Source of the DNA: Mesorhizobium sp. YM1C-6-2
Lineage (GTDB): Bacteria > Pseudomonadota > Alphaproteobacteria > Rhizobiales > Rhizobiaceae
Direction: 5' to 3'
DNA: 64,000 nucleotides
NCBI RefSeq assembly: GCF_003666685.1
Contig: NZ_RCIZ01000012.1
Coordinates: 1-64,000 of the forward strand
Notes under the pieces: model-generated
Told to the model about the DNA's origin: nothing
What the model saw: only the letters and a program-made list of their open reading frames with translations
The model's database searches: none
Shown here: piece by piece, positions 36,893-45,147 of the stretch
How positions within the stretch are numbered: the stretch's first letter is position 1
Layout of the letters: each line of letters starts with the position of its first letter
Translations under genes and position numbers: made by a program

Positions 36893-38015
36893 CAAATTTT
36901 CCTTCCGCCTGATCGCGACCGACGGCAAGGCCAGGCGCGGCGAAGTGTCGATGCCGCGCGGCAACGTGCGCACGCCGGCCTTCATGCCGGTCGGCACCGG
37001 CGGCACCGTCAAGGCCATGTACATGGACCAGGTCCGCGACCTCGGCTCAGACATCATCCTCGGCAACACCTACCACCTGATGCTCAGGCCCGGCGCGGAG
37101 CGCGTCGCCCGGCTCGGCGGCCTGCATGAATTCGCTCGCTGGCCCTATCCCATCCTCACCGATAGCGGCGGCTTCCAGGTCATGTCGCTGTCCCAGCTTC
37201 GCAAGCTGACCGAGAGCGGCGTCACCTTCCGTTCGCACATAGACGGCGCGCCCTACGAGATGACGCCGGAGCGCTCGATCGAGATCCAGGGACTGCTCGA
37301 TTCCGACATCCAGATGCAACTCGACGAATGCGTGGCGCTCCCGGCCAAGCCAAAGGAGATTGAGCGGGCCATGGAACTGTCGCTGCGCTGGGCCGAGCGC
37401 TGCAAGACGGCCTTCGGCGAGCAATCGGGCAAGGCGATGTTCGGCATCGTGCAGGGCGGCGACGTGGCCGGACTGCGCATACGCTCGGCCCAGGCGCTGA
37501 AGGCGATGGACCTCAAGGGCTATTCGATCGGCGGGCTGGCGGTCGGCGAGCCGCAGGCCGTCATGCTCGACATGCTCGACGTCACCTGTCCGGAGCTGCC
37601 GGAGGAAAAACCGCGCTATCTGATGGGCGTCGGCACGCCCGACGACATACTGAAATCGGTGGCGCGCGGCGTCGACATGTTCGACTGCGTGATGCCGACC
37701 AGGGCAGGGCGCCATGGCCTCGCCTACACCCGCCGCGGCAAGATCAACCTGAAGAACGCCCGCCATGCCGACGATCCCCGTCCGCTCGACGAGGAGAGCA
37801 ACTGCCCGGCCGCGCGCGACTATTCCCGCGCCTATCTCCACCACCTCGTGAAGTCCGGCGAGGCGCTTGGCGCCATGCTGCTCACCTGGAACAATCTCTC
37901 CTATTACCAGCAGCTGATGCAGGACATCCGCGACGCCATCGAGGCGCGACGCTTCGCCGATCGCGCCGCGGAGATCACCGAAGGCTGGGCGCGGGGCGAT
38001 TTGCCGGCACTCTAG
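36885..38015 (+). CDS. tgt: tRNA-guanine transglycosylase
   Basis: The 376-residue enzyme exchanges guanine-34 of GUN-anticodon tRNAs for preQ1. Present are [22 protein letters not shown] with the catalytic aspartate, FGIVQGG, and [22 protein letters not shown] with the second aspartate in FDCVMPTR. The normal zinc site CxCx2C-H is altered: the segment before YSRAYLHHL reads S-N-C-P-A-A-R-D, leaving only one of three cysteines plus the histidine. This may be a lineage feature. The gene starts inside the end of the 89-residue gene. Confidence 0.96.
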   Translation: MGSKFSFRLIATDGKARRGEVSMPRGNVRTPAFMPVGTGGTVKAMYMDQVRDLGSDIILGNTYHLMLRPGAERVARLGGLHEFARWPYPILTDSGGFQVMSLSQLRKLTESGVTFRSHIDGAPYEMTPERSIEIQGLLDSDIQMQLDECVALPAKPKEIERAMELSLRWAERCKTAFGEQSGKAMFGIVQGGDVAGLRIRSAQALKAMDLKGYSIGGLAVGEPQAVMLDMLDVTCPELPEEKPRYLMGVGTPDDILKSVARGVDMFDCVMPTRAGRHGLAYTRRGKINLKNARHADDPRPLDEESNCPAARDYSRAYLHHLVKSGEALGAMLLTWNNLSYYQQLMQDIRDAIEARRFADRAAEITEGWARGDLPAL

Positions 38016-38022
38016 CGGCGCA

Positions 38023-38442
38023 TCATGTGCTTAGTGCGTTGGATGCCTTCAGGCTGACGCCGGTGATGCGGTAGACGCCGTCGGGCTGAAGTTCGAGCGT
38101 GTAGAGCGCTTCGTATTCCTTGCCGTCCGGGCCGGTTAGCAGAACCTGCTGCACGATCGCGTTACCTCCCACCTCCTCGGCCTTGCCGAAGGCAAAGTTG
38201 CGCGGGTTGCGGACCGGCTGGTAGCCGCTCTCGACCATGCCCATGAAGATATCGACGGTCGGGAAGATGCGCTTGATGCCTGGCGCTGCGTATGAATAGG
38301 CGAGAGCGCCGTCATCCGCCTGGAACGCTCTCAGTTGCGCTTCGATCGTGCCTCGCGCCGCCCTGACCTCCGCATCCCCGGCAAAAGCCGCGGACGGCAG
38401 CAGCAGAGTCATCCCCAGAATGAACGAACCGATCGGGCGCAT
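38023..38442 (-). CDS. Exported DUF4864 protein
   Basis: The 139-residue protein has a signal peptide (MRPIGSFILGMTLLLPSAAFA) and a single NTF2-like alpha/beta domain: AQLRAFQADDGALAYSYAAPGIKRIFPTVDIFMGMVESGYQPV, then YTLELQPDGVYRITGVSL. This matches DUF4864, a periplasmic family of unknown function. It is convergent with tgt, with seven bases between the stops. A cleft typical of the NTF2 fold could bind a small ligand, but this is not shown. Confidence 0.88.
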   Translation of the reverse strand: MRPIGSFILGMTLLLPSAAFAGDAEVRAARGTIEAQLRAFQADDGALAYSYAAPGIKRIFPTVDIFMGMVESGYQPVRNPRNFAFGKAEEVGGNAIVQQVLLTGPDGKEYEALYTLELQPDGVYRITGVSLKASNALST

Positions 38443-38709
38443 GCTCGTCTCCTCGCCGGGCGATGCAGTCGCTTGCCCTGCACCATATCATACGCAGGAA
38501 GGTGCTTCGAGGTTTCAGCAAGCCATATAGATCGCATCCGTTCTTTCTGTGGCGATGATCCGCACTGGAACTAGTCTTGCACGCTCCCTGGGCGCAACGT
38601 GACCCGCGCCGCTGCGGTCTGCCCGCATTTTATGCAATTCAAGCCGGCTGACCGAAGTCGAGGCCGAAACCACCGATTGCGCTTGCTTTTCCCGGAAACG
38701 CGATTTGAA

Positions 38710-40146
38710 ATGGCGTCACAGGGGAGTATGCGCTTGGCAGCGTTCGACGAGATGCAGCCGGAGCAATCCGGCCTCCGACATTCTTATGCGGCTTATGACC
38801 GCTGGCTGAAACAGCAGGATCCTGCCAGGCTGACTGAGAAGATGCGCGACGCCGAACGCGTCTTCCGCAAGACGGGCATCACCTTCGCCGTCTATGGCGA
38901 GGCGGAGGCGGCCGAGCGGCTGATCCCCTTCGACATCGTGCCGCGCATCCTTTCGGGCTCCGAATGGCGTCGGCTGACGCAGGGCATAGAGCAGCGCGTC
39001 CAGGCGCTGAACGCGTTCCTGGACGACATCTACCACCGGCAGGAAATCCTCCGCGCAGGCCGCGTGCCGAAAAGACTCGTTGCCGAGAACGTCGCCTTCC
39101 TCCCTGAGATGATCGGTGTGCGGCCGCCGGCCGGCGTCTATACGCACATCATCGGCGTCGACATCGTACGCACAGGCGAGAACGAGTTCTTCGTGCTCGA
39201 GGACAATGCGCGAACGCCCTCCGGCGTTTCCTACATGCTGGAGAACCGCGAGACGATGATGCAGCTCTTCCCCGAGCTGTTCCAGCAGGTCAGGGTGCGT
39301 CCGGTCGAGAACTATCCACAACTGCTGCGCCAGTCGCTAGCCGCGGTCCGGCCGGAATCCGTGCGCACGACCCCGACCATCGCGGTGCTGACCCCCGGCA
39401 GCTACAATTCCGCCTATTTCGAGCACGCCTTCCTGGCGGATCAGATGGGCGTCGAGCTTGTCGAGGGCCATGATCTGCGTGTCGTAGACGGGCATGTCGC
39501 GATGCGCACCACGGAAGGCTACAAGCAAATCGACGTGCTTTACCGCCGCGTCGACGACGCCTTCCTCGACCCGTTGACCTTCAATCCGGATTCCGCGCTC
39601 GGCGTGCCCGGCATCATGGACGTCTACCGGGCCGGCAACATCACCATCGCCAACGCGCCGGGCACCGGCATCTCCGACGACAAGGCGATCTATTCCTACA
39701 TGCCGGAGATCATCGAGTTCTACACCGGCCGCAAGGCGATCCTCGGGAATATCCGCACCTGGCGCTGCTCGGAGCCGGACAGCCTGAAATATGTGCAGGA
39801 GAACCTGCATGATCTCGTGGTCAAGGAAGTCCACGGGTCGGGCGGCTACGGCATGCTGGTCGGCCCCGCCGCCACCAAGGCCGAGCGCGAGACATTCTCC
39901 AAAAAGATCGCAGCCAATCCGAGCAACTACATCGCCCAGCCGACGCTCTCGCTGTCTACCTGCCCGATCATGACCGAGGCCGGGCTCGCCCCCCGCCACG
40001 TCGATCTCCGGCCCTTCGTGCTGGTCTCCGACCGCATCCAGATCGTGCCGGGCGGTCTCACCAGGGTAGCGCTCAAGGAAGGGTCGCTTGTAGTCAACTC
40101 GTCGCAAGGCGGCGGCACCAAGGACACTTGGGTGCTAGACGACTGA
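38710..40146 (+). CDS. Circularly permuted ATP-grasp protein (Anbu locus)
   Basis: The ~478-residue protein belongs to the DUF404/DUF407 circularly permuted ATP-grasp family. Landmarks are RHSYAAYDRWL, FRKTGITFAVYG, ENVAFLPEMIGVRPPAGVY, VLEDNARTPSGVSYMLENR, and the nucleotide-binding end VKEVHGSGGYGMLVGP with SSQGGGTKDTWVL. Such enzymes are predicted peptide ligases (ATP-dependent carboxylate-amine bond formation). It is the first gene of a four-gene set with alpha-E, transglutaminase-like and proteasome-type proteins. The start is uncertain between ATGs at 38710 and 38728. Confidence 0.92.
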   Translation: MASQGSMRLAAFDEMQPEQSGLRHSYAAYDRWLKQQDPARLTEKMRDAERVFRKTGITFAVYGEAEAAERLIPFDIVPRILSGSEWRRLTQGIEQRVQALNAFLDDIYHRQEILRAGRVPKRLVAENVAFLPEMIGVRPPAGVYTHIIGVDIVRTGENEFFVLEDNARTPSGVSYMLENRETMMQLFPELFQQVRVRPVENYPQLLRQSLAAVRPESVRTTPTIAVLTPGSYNSAYFEHAFLADQMGVELVEGHDLRVVDGHVAMRTTEGYKQIDVLYRRVDDAFLDPLTFNPDSALGVPGIMDVYRAGNITIANAPGTGISDDKAIYSYMPEIIEFYTGRKAILGNIRTWRCSEPDSLKYVQENLHDLVVKEVHGSGGYGMLVGPAATKAERETFSKKIAANPSNYIAQPTLSLSTCPIMTEAGLAPRHVDLRPFVLVSDRIQIVPGGLTRVALKEGSLVVNSSQGGGTKDTWVLDD

Positions 40147-40164
40147 GGGGGAAGAAGATTTCGA

Positions 40165-41106
40165 ATGCTGCTCGGACGCGTCGCCAATGGCCTCTACTGG
40201 ATGAACCGCTACATCGAGCGGGCTGAGAACATGGCGCGTCTGGTCGACGCTGGGCTGCGCATGGCGCTCACCCGCACGCAGGGCGCCGAGGACGAGTGGA
40301 AATCGGTGCTTCTGTCGGCCGGCGCCGATGTCGGGTTCAGCGCGAAATACGCTGAATATACAGTGGGCGCCGTCTCGGATTTCCTGATCCGCGATACCTC
40401 CAACCCGTCGAGTTCGATGTCTTCGATGGAGACGGCGCGTTTCAACGCGCGCATGGTGCGCACCGCGCTGACGCGCGAGACATGGGAGGCCATCAACGAG
40501 GCCTGGATGGCGCTGAAGCGCATGCTCGCCAAGCCGATCGACGAGCGCGACCTGCCGCAGGTTCTCGACGCCATCAAGCGCGAGACGGCGCTGATCCGCG
40601 GCTGCTTCTACGGCACCATGCTGAGGAACGAGATCTTCGACTTTGCCCAGATCGGCACCTATGTCGAACGGGCCGACAACACCGCGCGCATCCTCGACGT
40701 CAAATACTACGTGCTGCTGCCGTCGGTGTCCTGGGTCGGCTCCACGCTCGACAACTACCAGTGGGAATCGATCCTGCGTTCGGTTTCGGCGCACCGCTCC
40801 TATCGCTGGGTCTACGATGCCGAATATCGTCCGACCAACATCGCCGACTACCTCATCCTCAACGGCCGCATGCCGCGCTCGCTGACATTCTGCTACCGTT
40901 TCCTTGCCGAGCACCTGCATTTCCGCGAGCAGGACTACGGTCTCAGGCTTCCCTGCCACGACACGGTGGAGTGCACGCTGGCGAAGCTCAAGGTCGGCTC
41001 GATCAAGCAGATATTCGATGCAGGCCTGCACGAATTCCTGACCGACTTCATCCGCGACAACTACCGTCTCGGCGACGAGGTCGCCAAAGATTACCGCTTC
41101 CACTGA
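40165..41106 (+). CDS. Alpha-E domain protein (DUF403)
   Basis: The 313-residue, all-helical protein begins MLLGRVANGLYWMNRYIERAENMARLVDAGLRMAL, the hallmark of the alpha-E family. Other conserved segments are FYGTMLRNEIFDFAQIGTYVERADNTARILDVKYYVLLP, with internal ERA.N repetition, and RSLTFCYRF. Alpha-E proteins nearly always accompany permuted ATP-grasp ligases, sometimes fused, and are thought to help synthesise or tag peptides. It starts 18 bases after the ATP-grasp gene, within the operon. Confidence 0.95.
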   Translation: MLLGRVANGLYWMNRYIERAENMARLVDAGLRMALTRTQGAEDEWKSVLLSAGADVGFSAKYAEYTVGAVSDFLIRDTSNPSSSMSSMETARFNARMVRTALTRETWEAINEAWMALKRMLAKPIDERDLPQVLDAIKRETALIRGCFYGTMLRNEIFDFAQIGTYVERADNTARILDVKYYVLLPSVSWVGSTLDNYQWESILRSVSAHRSYRWVYDAEYRPTNIADYLILNGRMPRSLTFCYRFLAEHLHFREQDYGLRLPCHDTVECTLAKLKVGSIKQIFDAGLHEFLTDFIRDNYRLGDEVAKDYRFH

Positions 41107-41119
41107 ATCGCGAGGCACG

Positions 41120-41914
41120 ATGCGGCTGAAAATCTCGCACCGGACCGAATATCGCTACGACATCCCGGTTCCCTATGCGTTGCAGCGGCTCCGGCTTGTG
41201 CCGCGCACCGGCAGGACGCAGACCGTGCATAGCTGGTCGCTGAAGGTGGACGGTGCCAACGAGGAGGCGCGTTTCGTCGATCATTTCGAGAACGAGACGC
41301 GGCTGGTCAGCATCGCCGGCGACGCGACCATGATCGGCATCGATGCCTGGGGCGAGGTCGAGACGTTCGATACAGCCGGCGTGTTCGGCGAGCACAAGGG
41401 TTTCGCGCCGCTGTGGCTTTTCCAGTACCAGACCGCGCTTACGGCGCCCGGCGACGGGATACGCGAACTCGCCGCCTCGATCGGCGAAGGCTCGGAACTC
41501 GACCGCCTGCACCGGCTGATGAACACCATCCAAAACGACGTCGTCTACACGATCGGCGCCACGCATGCCGGCACCACCGCCGAGGAGGCGCTGGGGCAGG
41601 GCACCGGCGTCTGCCAGGACCATGCGCATATCTTCGCCGCCGCGGCGCGCCTGCTCGGCTTCCCGGCGCGCTACGTCAGCGGCTATCTCATGATGAACGA
41701 CACGGTCGACCAGGCAGCCAGCCACGCCTGGGCCGAGGCGCATGTTCTCGGCCTCGGCTGGGTAGCGTTCGACGCCTCGAATGGCATTTCACCCGATGAG
41801 CGCTATGTACGCATGGCTGTGGGGCGCGACTACCGCGACGCCATGCCGGCGTCGGGGATTCGCCTCGGGCCGGCCGAAGAACAGCTTGCCGTCGCGATCA
41901 CGGTAGAGCAGTAA
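41120..41914 (+). CDS. Transglutaminase-like protein (Anbu locus)
   Basis: The 264-residue protein has the N-terminal beta domain RLKISHRTEYRYDIPVPYALQ. The papain-like transglutaminase core follows, with the catalytic triad Cys165 (GTGVCQDHAH), His202 (ASHAWAEAHV) and Asp218 (FDASNG). In this gene neighbourhood the enzyme is predicted to cleave or form amide bonds on a peptide product of the ATP-grasp enzyme. It starts 13 bases after the alpha-E gene and precedes the protease gene by 29 bases. Confidence 0.94.
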   Translation: MRLKISHRTEYRYDIPVPYALQRLRLVPRTGRTQTVHSWSLKVDGANEEARFVDHFENETRLVSIAGDATMIGIDAWGEVETFDTAGVFGEHKGFAPLWLFQYQTALTAPGDGIRELAASIGEGSELDRLHRLMNTIQNDVVYTIGATHAGTTAEEALGQGTGVCQDHAHIFAAAARLLGFPARYVSGYLMMNDTVDQAASHAWAEAHVLGLGWVAFDASNGISPDERYVRMAVGRDYRDAMPASGIRLGPAEEQLAVAITVEQ

Positions 41915-41943
41915 TCGGCGTTGCGGCTGCCAGAAACGATTCG

Positions 41944-42678
41944 ATGACGTATTGCGTAGGACTGAAGATCGACCGGGGGCTCGTGTTCATGTCGGACACG
42001 CGCACCAATGCGGGTATCGATTCGATCTCCACTTTCCGCAAGATGCATGTCTGGGAGGTGCCCGGCGAACGCGTCATCGTGTTGATGTCGGCCGGCAACC
42101 TCGCCACCACGCAATCCGTGGTCAGCATGCTCGACGAGCGCACCAAGGCTCCCAACGAGCGCGCGCCGACCCTTCTGGAGATGCCGTCCATGTTCCAGAC
42201 GGCCAAGCTGGTCGGCAATGTGGTCAAGGAGGTCATCGCCCACTCGTCTCCGGAAGGCGAAAAGGCCGATTCCTATTTCAACGCCTCGTTCATCCTGGGC
42301 GGGCAGATCCGCGGCACCGAGCCCCGGCTGTTCATGATCTATCCGGAAGGCAACTTCATCGAGTCCAGCGACGACACGCCGTTCTTCCAGGTCGGCGAGA
42401 CCAAATACGGCAAGCCCATCATCGTGCGCGCCTACGACCGGACGATGAGCCTTGCCGAGACGGTGAAGCTGCTGCTCGTCTCCTTCGATTCCACGCTGAA
42501 GTCCAACCTGTCGGTCGGCCTGCCGCTCGACCTGCTCTTCTACGAGAAGGACAGTTTCAGGATCGGGCTGAAGAAACGCATCGCGCAGGACGACCCGTAT
42601 TACCGCACCATCTCGGACGGCTGGTCCAACGCGCTCAGGCAGGCGTTCCGGAGCCTGCCCGATTTCCCTGACACCTGA
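41944..42678 (+). CDS. Anbu, proteasome-type self-compartmentalising protease
   Basis: The 244-residue protein is a bacterial proteasome homologue of the Anbu (ancestral beta-subunit) family. Met1 is followed by Thr2, the expected N-terminal nucleophile. The proteasome strand pattern GLVFMSDTRTNAG places Asp18, and the lysine in FRKMHVW is Lys33, matching the catalytic triad. There is no propeptide or HslV-type start. Anbu assembles into oligomers in some bacteria, but substrates are unknown. It ends the four-gene locus; no ATPase partner is encoded nearby. Confidence 0.94.
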   Translation: MTYCVGLKIDRGLVFMSDTRTNAGIDSISTFRKMHVWEVPGERVIVLMSAGNLATTQSVVSMLDERTKAPNERAPTLLEMPSMFQTAKLVGNVVKEVIAHSSPEGEKADSYFNASFILGGQIRGTEPRLFMIYPEGNFIESSDDTPFFQVGETKYGKPIIVRAYDRTMSLAETVKLLLVSFDSTLKSNLSVGLPLDLLFYEKDSFRIGLKKRIAQDDPYYRTISDGWSNALRQAFRSLPDFPDT

Positions 42679-42745
42679 GCACCTTTCCCGGCGCCGTCGT
42701 CTTCCGGTACTGTCGGGGAAAATCGCGTCGCCGGGGAGGCATCTC

Positions 42746-44170
42746 TTGGATCACGAAGAGTTCCGGAAATGGTCGCATCGCGCCGCCGACTGGGGCGCCG
42801 ATTATCGCGGTACGCTGCGCCAGCGGCCGGTGCGGGCGCAGGCGCAGCCGGGCGACATCGCTGCGCTGATCGCGCCGTCCGCGCCGGAAACGCCCGAGCC
42901 GATGGAGAAGATTTTCTCCGAGTTCGAGCGCGACATCATGCCTGGCATGACGCATTGGCAGCACCCGCGTTTCTTCGCCTATTTCCCGGCCAACGCCGCG
43001 CCGGTCTCCGTCGTCGCGGAATACCTTGTCAGTGCGATCGCTGCCCAGTGCATGCTCTGGCAGACATCGCCCGCCGCGACCGAACTCGAGACGAAGGTGA
43101 TCGACTGGCTACGCCAGGCGCTCGGCCTGCCGGAAGGTTTTTCGGGCGTCATCCAGGATTCGGCATCGTCGGCGACGCTTTCTGCGGTGCTCGTCATGCG
43201 CGAGCGCGCGCTCGGATGGTCCGGCAACCGTTCCGGCCTGTCGGGTCAGCCGCGCCTGCGCGTCTATTCCTCCGACCAGGTCCACACTTCCATAGACCGC
43301 GCCATATGGGTCTCGGGCATCGGCGAGGAGAATCTCGTGCGCGTGCCGACCGGCGGCCGCTGGCGCTCGATGACGCCGGATGCCCTCGAAGCTGCGATCA
43401 AGGCCGATGTGGCGGCCGGCCATCTTCCGGCCGGCGTGATCGCCTGCGTCGGCGGCACCAGCGTCGGTGCGACCGACGACATCGCGGCGATCGGGGCCAT
43501 CGCGCGTCGGTACGGCCTCTACCTTCACGTCGACGCCGCCTGGGCCGGGTCGGCCATGATCTGTCCGGAGTTCCGGCATTTCTGGACGGGCATCGAGGAG
43601 GCCGACTCGATCGTCTTCAACCCCCACAAATGGCTCGGCGCGCAGTTTGACTGTTCGATCCATTTCGTGCGCGATCCCGAAAGCCTGGTGCGCACGCTGG
43701 CGATCAAGCCGGAATATCTGAAGACCCATGGCAAGGATGGCGTCGTCAACTATTCGGAATGGACTGTTCCGCTCGGCCGCCGCTTCCGCGCATTGAAGCT
43801 GTGGTTTCTGCTCCGGGCGCACGGGCTTGAAGGCCTGCGCGAGATGATCCGCAATCACGTCCGCTGGAGCGAGAAGCTTGCCTCGCGGCTCGCCGAGGTG
43901 CCGGGCTTCGAGATCGTCACCGAGCCGATGCTGTCGCTGTTCAGCTTCCGCCATCAGGCCCGCGACGAGCACATGACCGACGAGCACAATCTCGCGCTCG
44001 TCACGGCTATCAACGACGACGGCCGCATCTATCTCACCCAGACGCGCATCGACGGCCGCGTCGCCATCCGCTTCCAGGCGGGGCAGTTCGACGCGACCGA
44101 GGCCGACGTCGATGCTGCCTTTCACGCCATCACCGAGATCGCCTCCGGTCTGAACGGCGGAAAGGCGTGA
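42746..44170 (+). CDS. Pyridoxal-phosphate-dependent decarboxylase, aromatic-L-amino-acid type
   Basis: The 474-residue protein belongs to group II PLP decarboxylases (DOPA/tryptophan decarboxylase family). It starts at TTG 42746 behind an ideal GGGGAGG site. Family segments are HPRFFAYFPANAAPVSVVAE, LHVDAAWAGSA with the cofactor-binding aspartate, and NPHKWLGAQFD with the Schiff-base lysine Lys295. Substrates could be aromatic amino acids giving biogenic amines. Its link with the Anbu locus 68 bases upstream may be coincidental; it has its own strong ribosome site. Confidence 0.92.
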   Translation: MDHEEFRKWSHRAADWGADYRGTLRQRPVRAQAQPGDIAALIAPSAPETPEPMEKIFSEFERDIMPGMTHWQHPRFFAYFPANAAPVSVVAEYLVSAIAAQCMLWQTSPAATELETKVIDWLRQALGLPEGFSGVIQDSASSATLSAVLVMRERALGWSGNRSGLSGQPRLRVYSSDQVHTSIDRAIWVSGIGEENLVRVPTGGRWRSMTPDALEAAIKADVAAGHLPAGVIACVGGTSVGATDDIAAIGAIARRYGLYLHVDAAWAGSAMICPEFRHFWTGIEEADSIVFNPHKWLGAQFDCSIHFVRDPESLVRTLAIKPEYLKTHGKDGVVNYSEWTVPLGRRFRALKLWFLLRAHGLEGLREMIRNHVRWSEKLASRLAEVPGFEIVTEPMLSLFSFRHQARDEHMTDEHNLALVTAINDDGRIYLTQTRIDGRVAIRFQAGQFDATEADVDAAFHAITEIASGLNGGKA

Positions 44171-44226
44171 CCATGGACGCGTTTCGTTAGCGATAAGGTC
44201 GTTCGGCCGTCGTGAGTCTCTGATAT

Positions 44227-44267
44227 CCGCTTTCGTTTTTACGTGATTCTGCTAAAAACGAAAGCGG
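44227..44267. promoter_or_regulatory. 15-bp perfect inverted repeat in the glpR leader (candidate GlpR operator)
   Basis: The arms CCGCTTTCGTTTTTA and TAAAAACGAAAGCGG are exact complements separated by 11 bases. The repeat ends against the GGAGG ribosome site of glpR (44266-44270). TTTCG/CGAAA half-sites are characteristic of DeoR-family operators, so autoregulation by GlpR is likely. As RNA it would form a hairpin partly covering the ribosome site. Confidence 0.75.
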
Positions 44268-44276
44268 AGGTTCCCC

Positions 44277-45041
44277 ATGTTCCTGTCCGAGCGTCACAAC
44301 GAAATCATCCAGATGGCCAAGGACAACGGCCGCGTCCTGGTCGATGATCTTGCCCAGCATTTTGCGGTCACGCCGCAGACGATCCGCAAGGATCTCAACG
44401 ATTTGTGCGATCAGCGCCTGCTGACGCGCATCCATGGCGGGGCGCTATTCCCCTCCGGCATCGAGAACATGGAATATGAGGCGCGGCGCAAGATCGCTGC
44501 CGACGAGAAGGAGGCGATCGGCCTCGCCGCGGCGCGGCTGATCCCCGACCACGCCTCGCTCTTCATCAATATCGGCACCACCACGGAGGCCGTCAGCAAG
44601 GCGCTCCTCGACCATGACGGGCTCATGGTCATTACCAATAACATCAATGTTGCCAATAGGATGCGGGTCTATCCCTCGATCGAGGTGGTGATCGCGGGCG
44701 GCGTCGTGCGCGGCTCGGACGGCGGCGTCGTGGGCGAGGCGGCTGTCGATTTCATCAAGCAGTTCAAGGTCGACTACGCGGTGATCGGCGCCTCCGCGAT
44801 CGACGACGATGGGGCGCTGCTCGATTTTGACTTTCGCGAGGTCAAGGTCGCGCAAGCGATCATCGCCAATGCGCGGCATGTCATCCTCGTTGCCGACGCG
44901 ACGAAATTCGAGCGAACAGCACCGGTGCGCATCGGCCATCTCAGCCAGGTCGACACCTTCATCACCGACCGCTGCGACCTGCCTGCCATCCGCAATATCT
45001 GCCGGGACTCCGAGGTAGAACTGATCGAGACGACGAGCTGA
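44277..45041 (+). CDS. glpR: DeoR-family regulator of glycerol metabolism
   Basis: The 254-residue repressor has an N-terminal helix-turn-helix (about 18-45, VDDLAQHFAVTPQTIRKDL, then RIHGGA). The DeoR sugar-phosphate sensor domain follows: SLFINIGTTTEAV, VITNNINVA, VIAGGVVRGSDGGVVG, DYAVIGASAIDDDGALLDFD and ILVADATKFER. GlpR usually binds glycerol-3-phosphate and releases its operators. It is encoded directly upstream of glpD and the glycerol transporter, and candidate operators occur before both glpR and glpD. Confidence 0.94.
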   Translation: MFLSERHNEIIQMAKDNGRVLVDDLAQHFAVTPQTIRKDLNDLCDQRLLTRIHGGALFPSGIENMEYEARRKIAADEKEAIGLAAARLIPDHASLFINIGTTTEAVSKALLDHDGLMVITNNINVANRMRVYPSIEVVIAGGVVRGSDGGVVGEAAVDFIKQFKVDYAVIGASAIDDDGALLDFDFREVKVAQAIIANARHVILVADATKFERTAPVRIGHLSQVDTFITDRCDLPAIRNICRDSEVELIETTS

Positions 45042-45056
45042 CCCTGCGTCTCCGCT

Positions 45057-45092
45057 ATTTCGTTTGACATTCGTTACATTTTCGAAATAATC
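45057..45092 (+). promoter_or_regulatory. glpD promoter with GlpR-like half-sites
   Basis: TTGACA at 45064-45069 and AATAAT at 45086-45091, 16 bases apart, form a good sigma-70 promoter. It is flanked by ATTTCG (45057-45062) and TTCGAAAT (45081-45088), half-sites like those in the glpR operator. A further GCTTTCG lies at about 45099. Repressor binding here would cover both promoter boxes. The boxes are visible; regulation is inferred. Confidence 0.7.
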
Positions 45093-45147
45093 CAAAACGC
45101 TTTCGCTAAAAGCAAGAATGCTGCGGTGCGAAAGCGTGGAGGACAGA

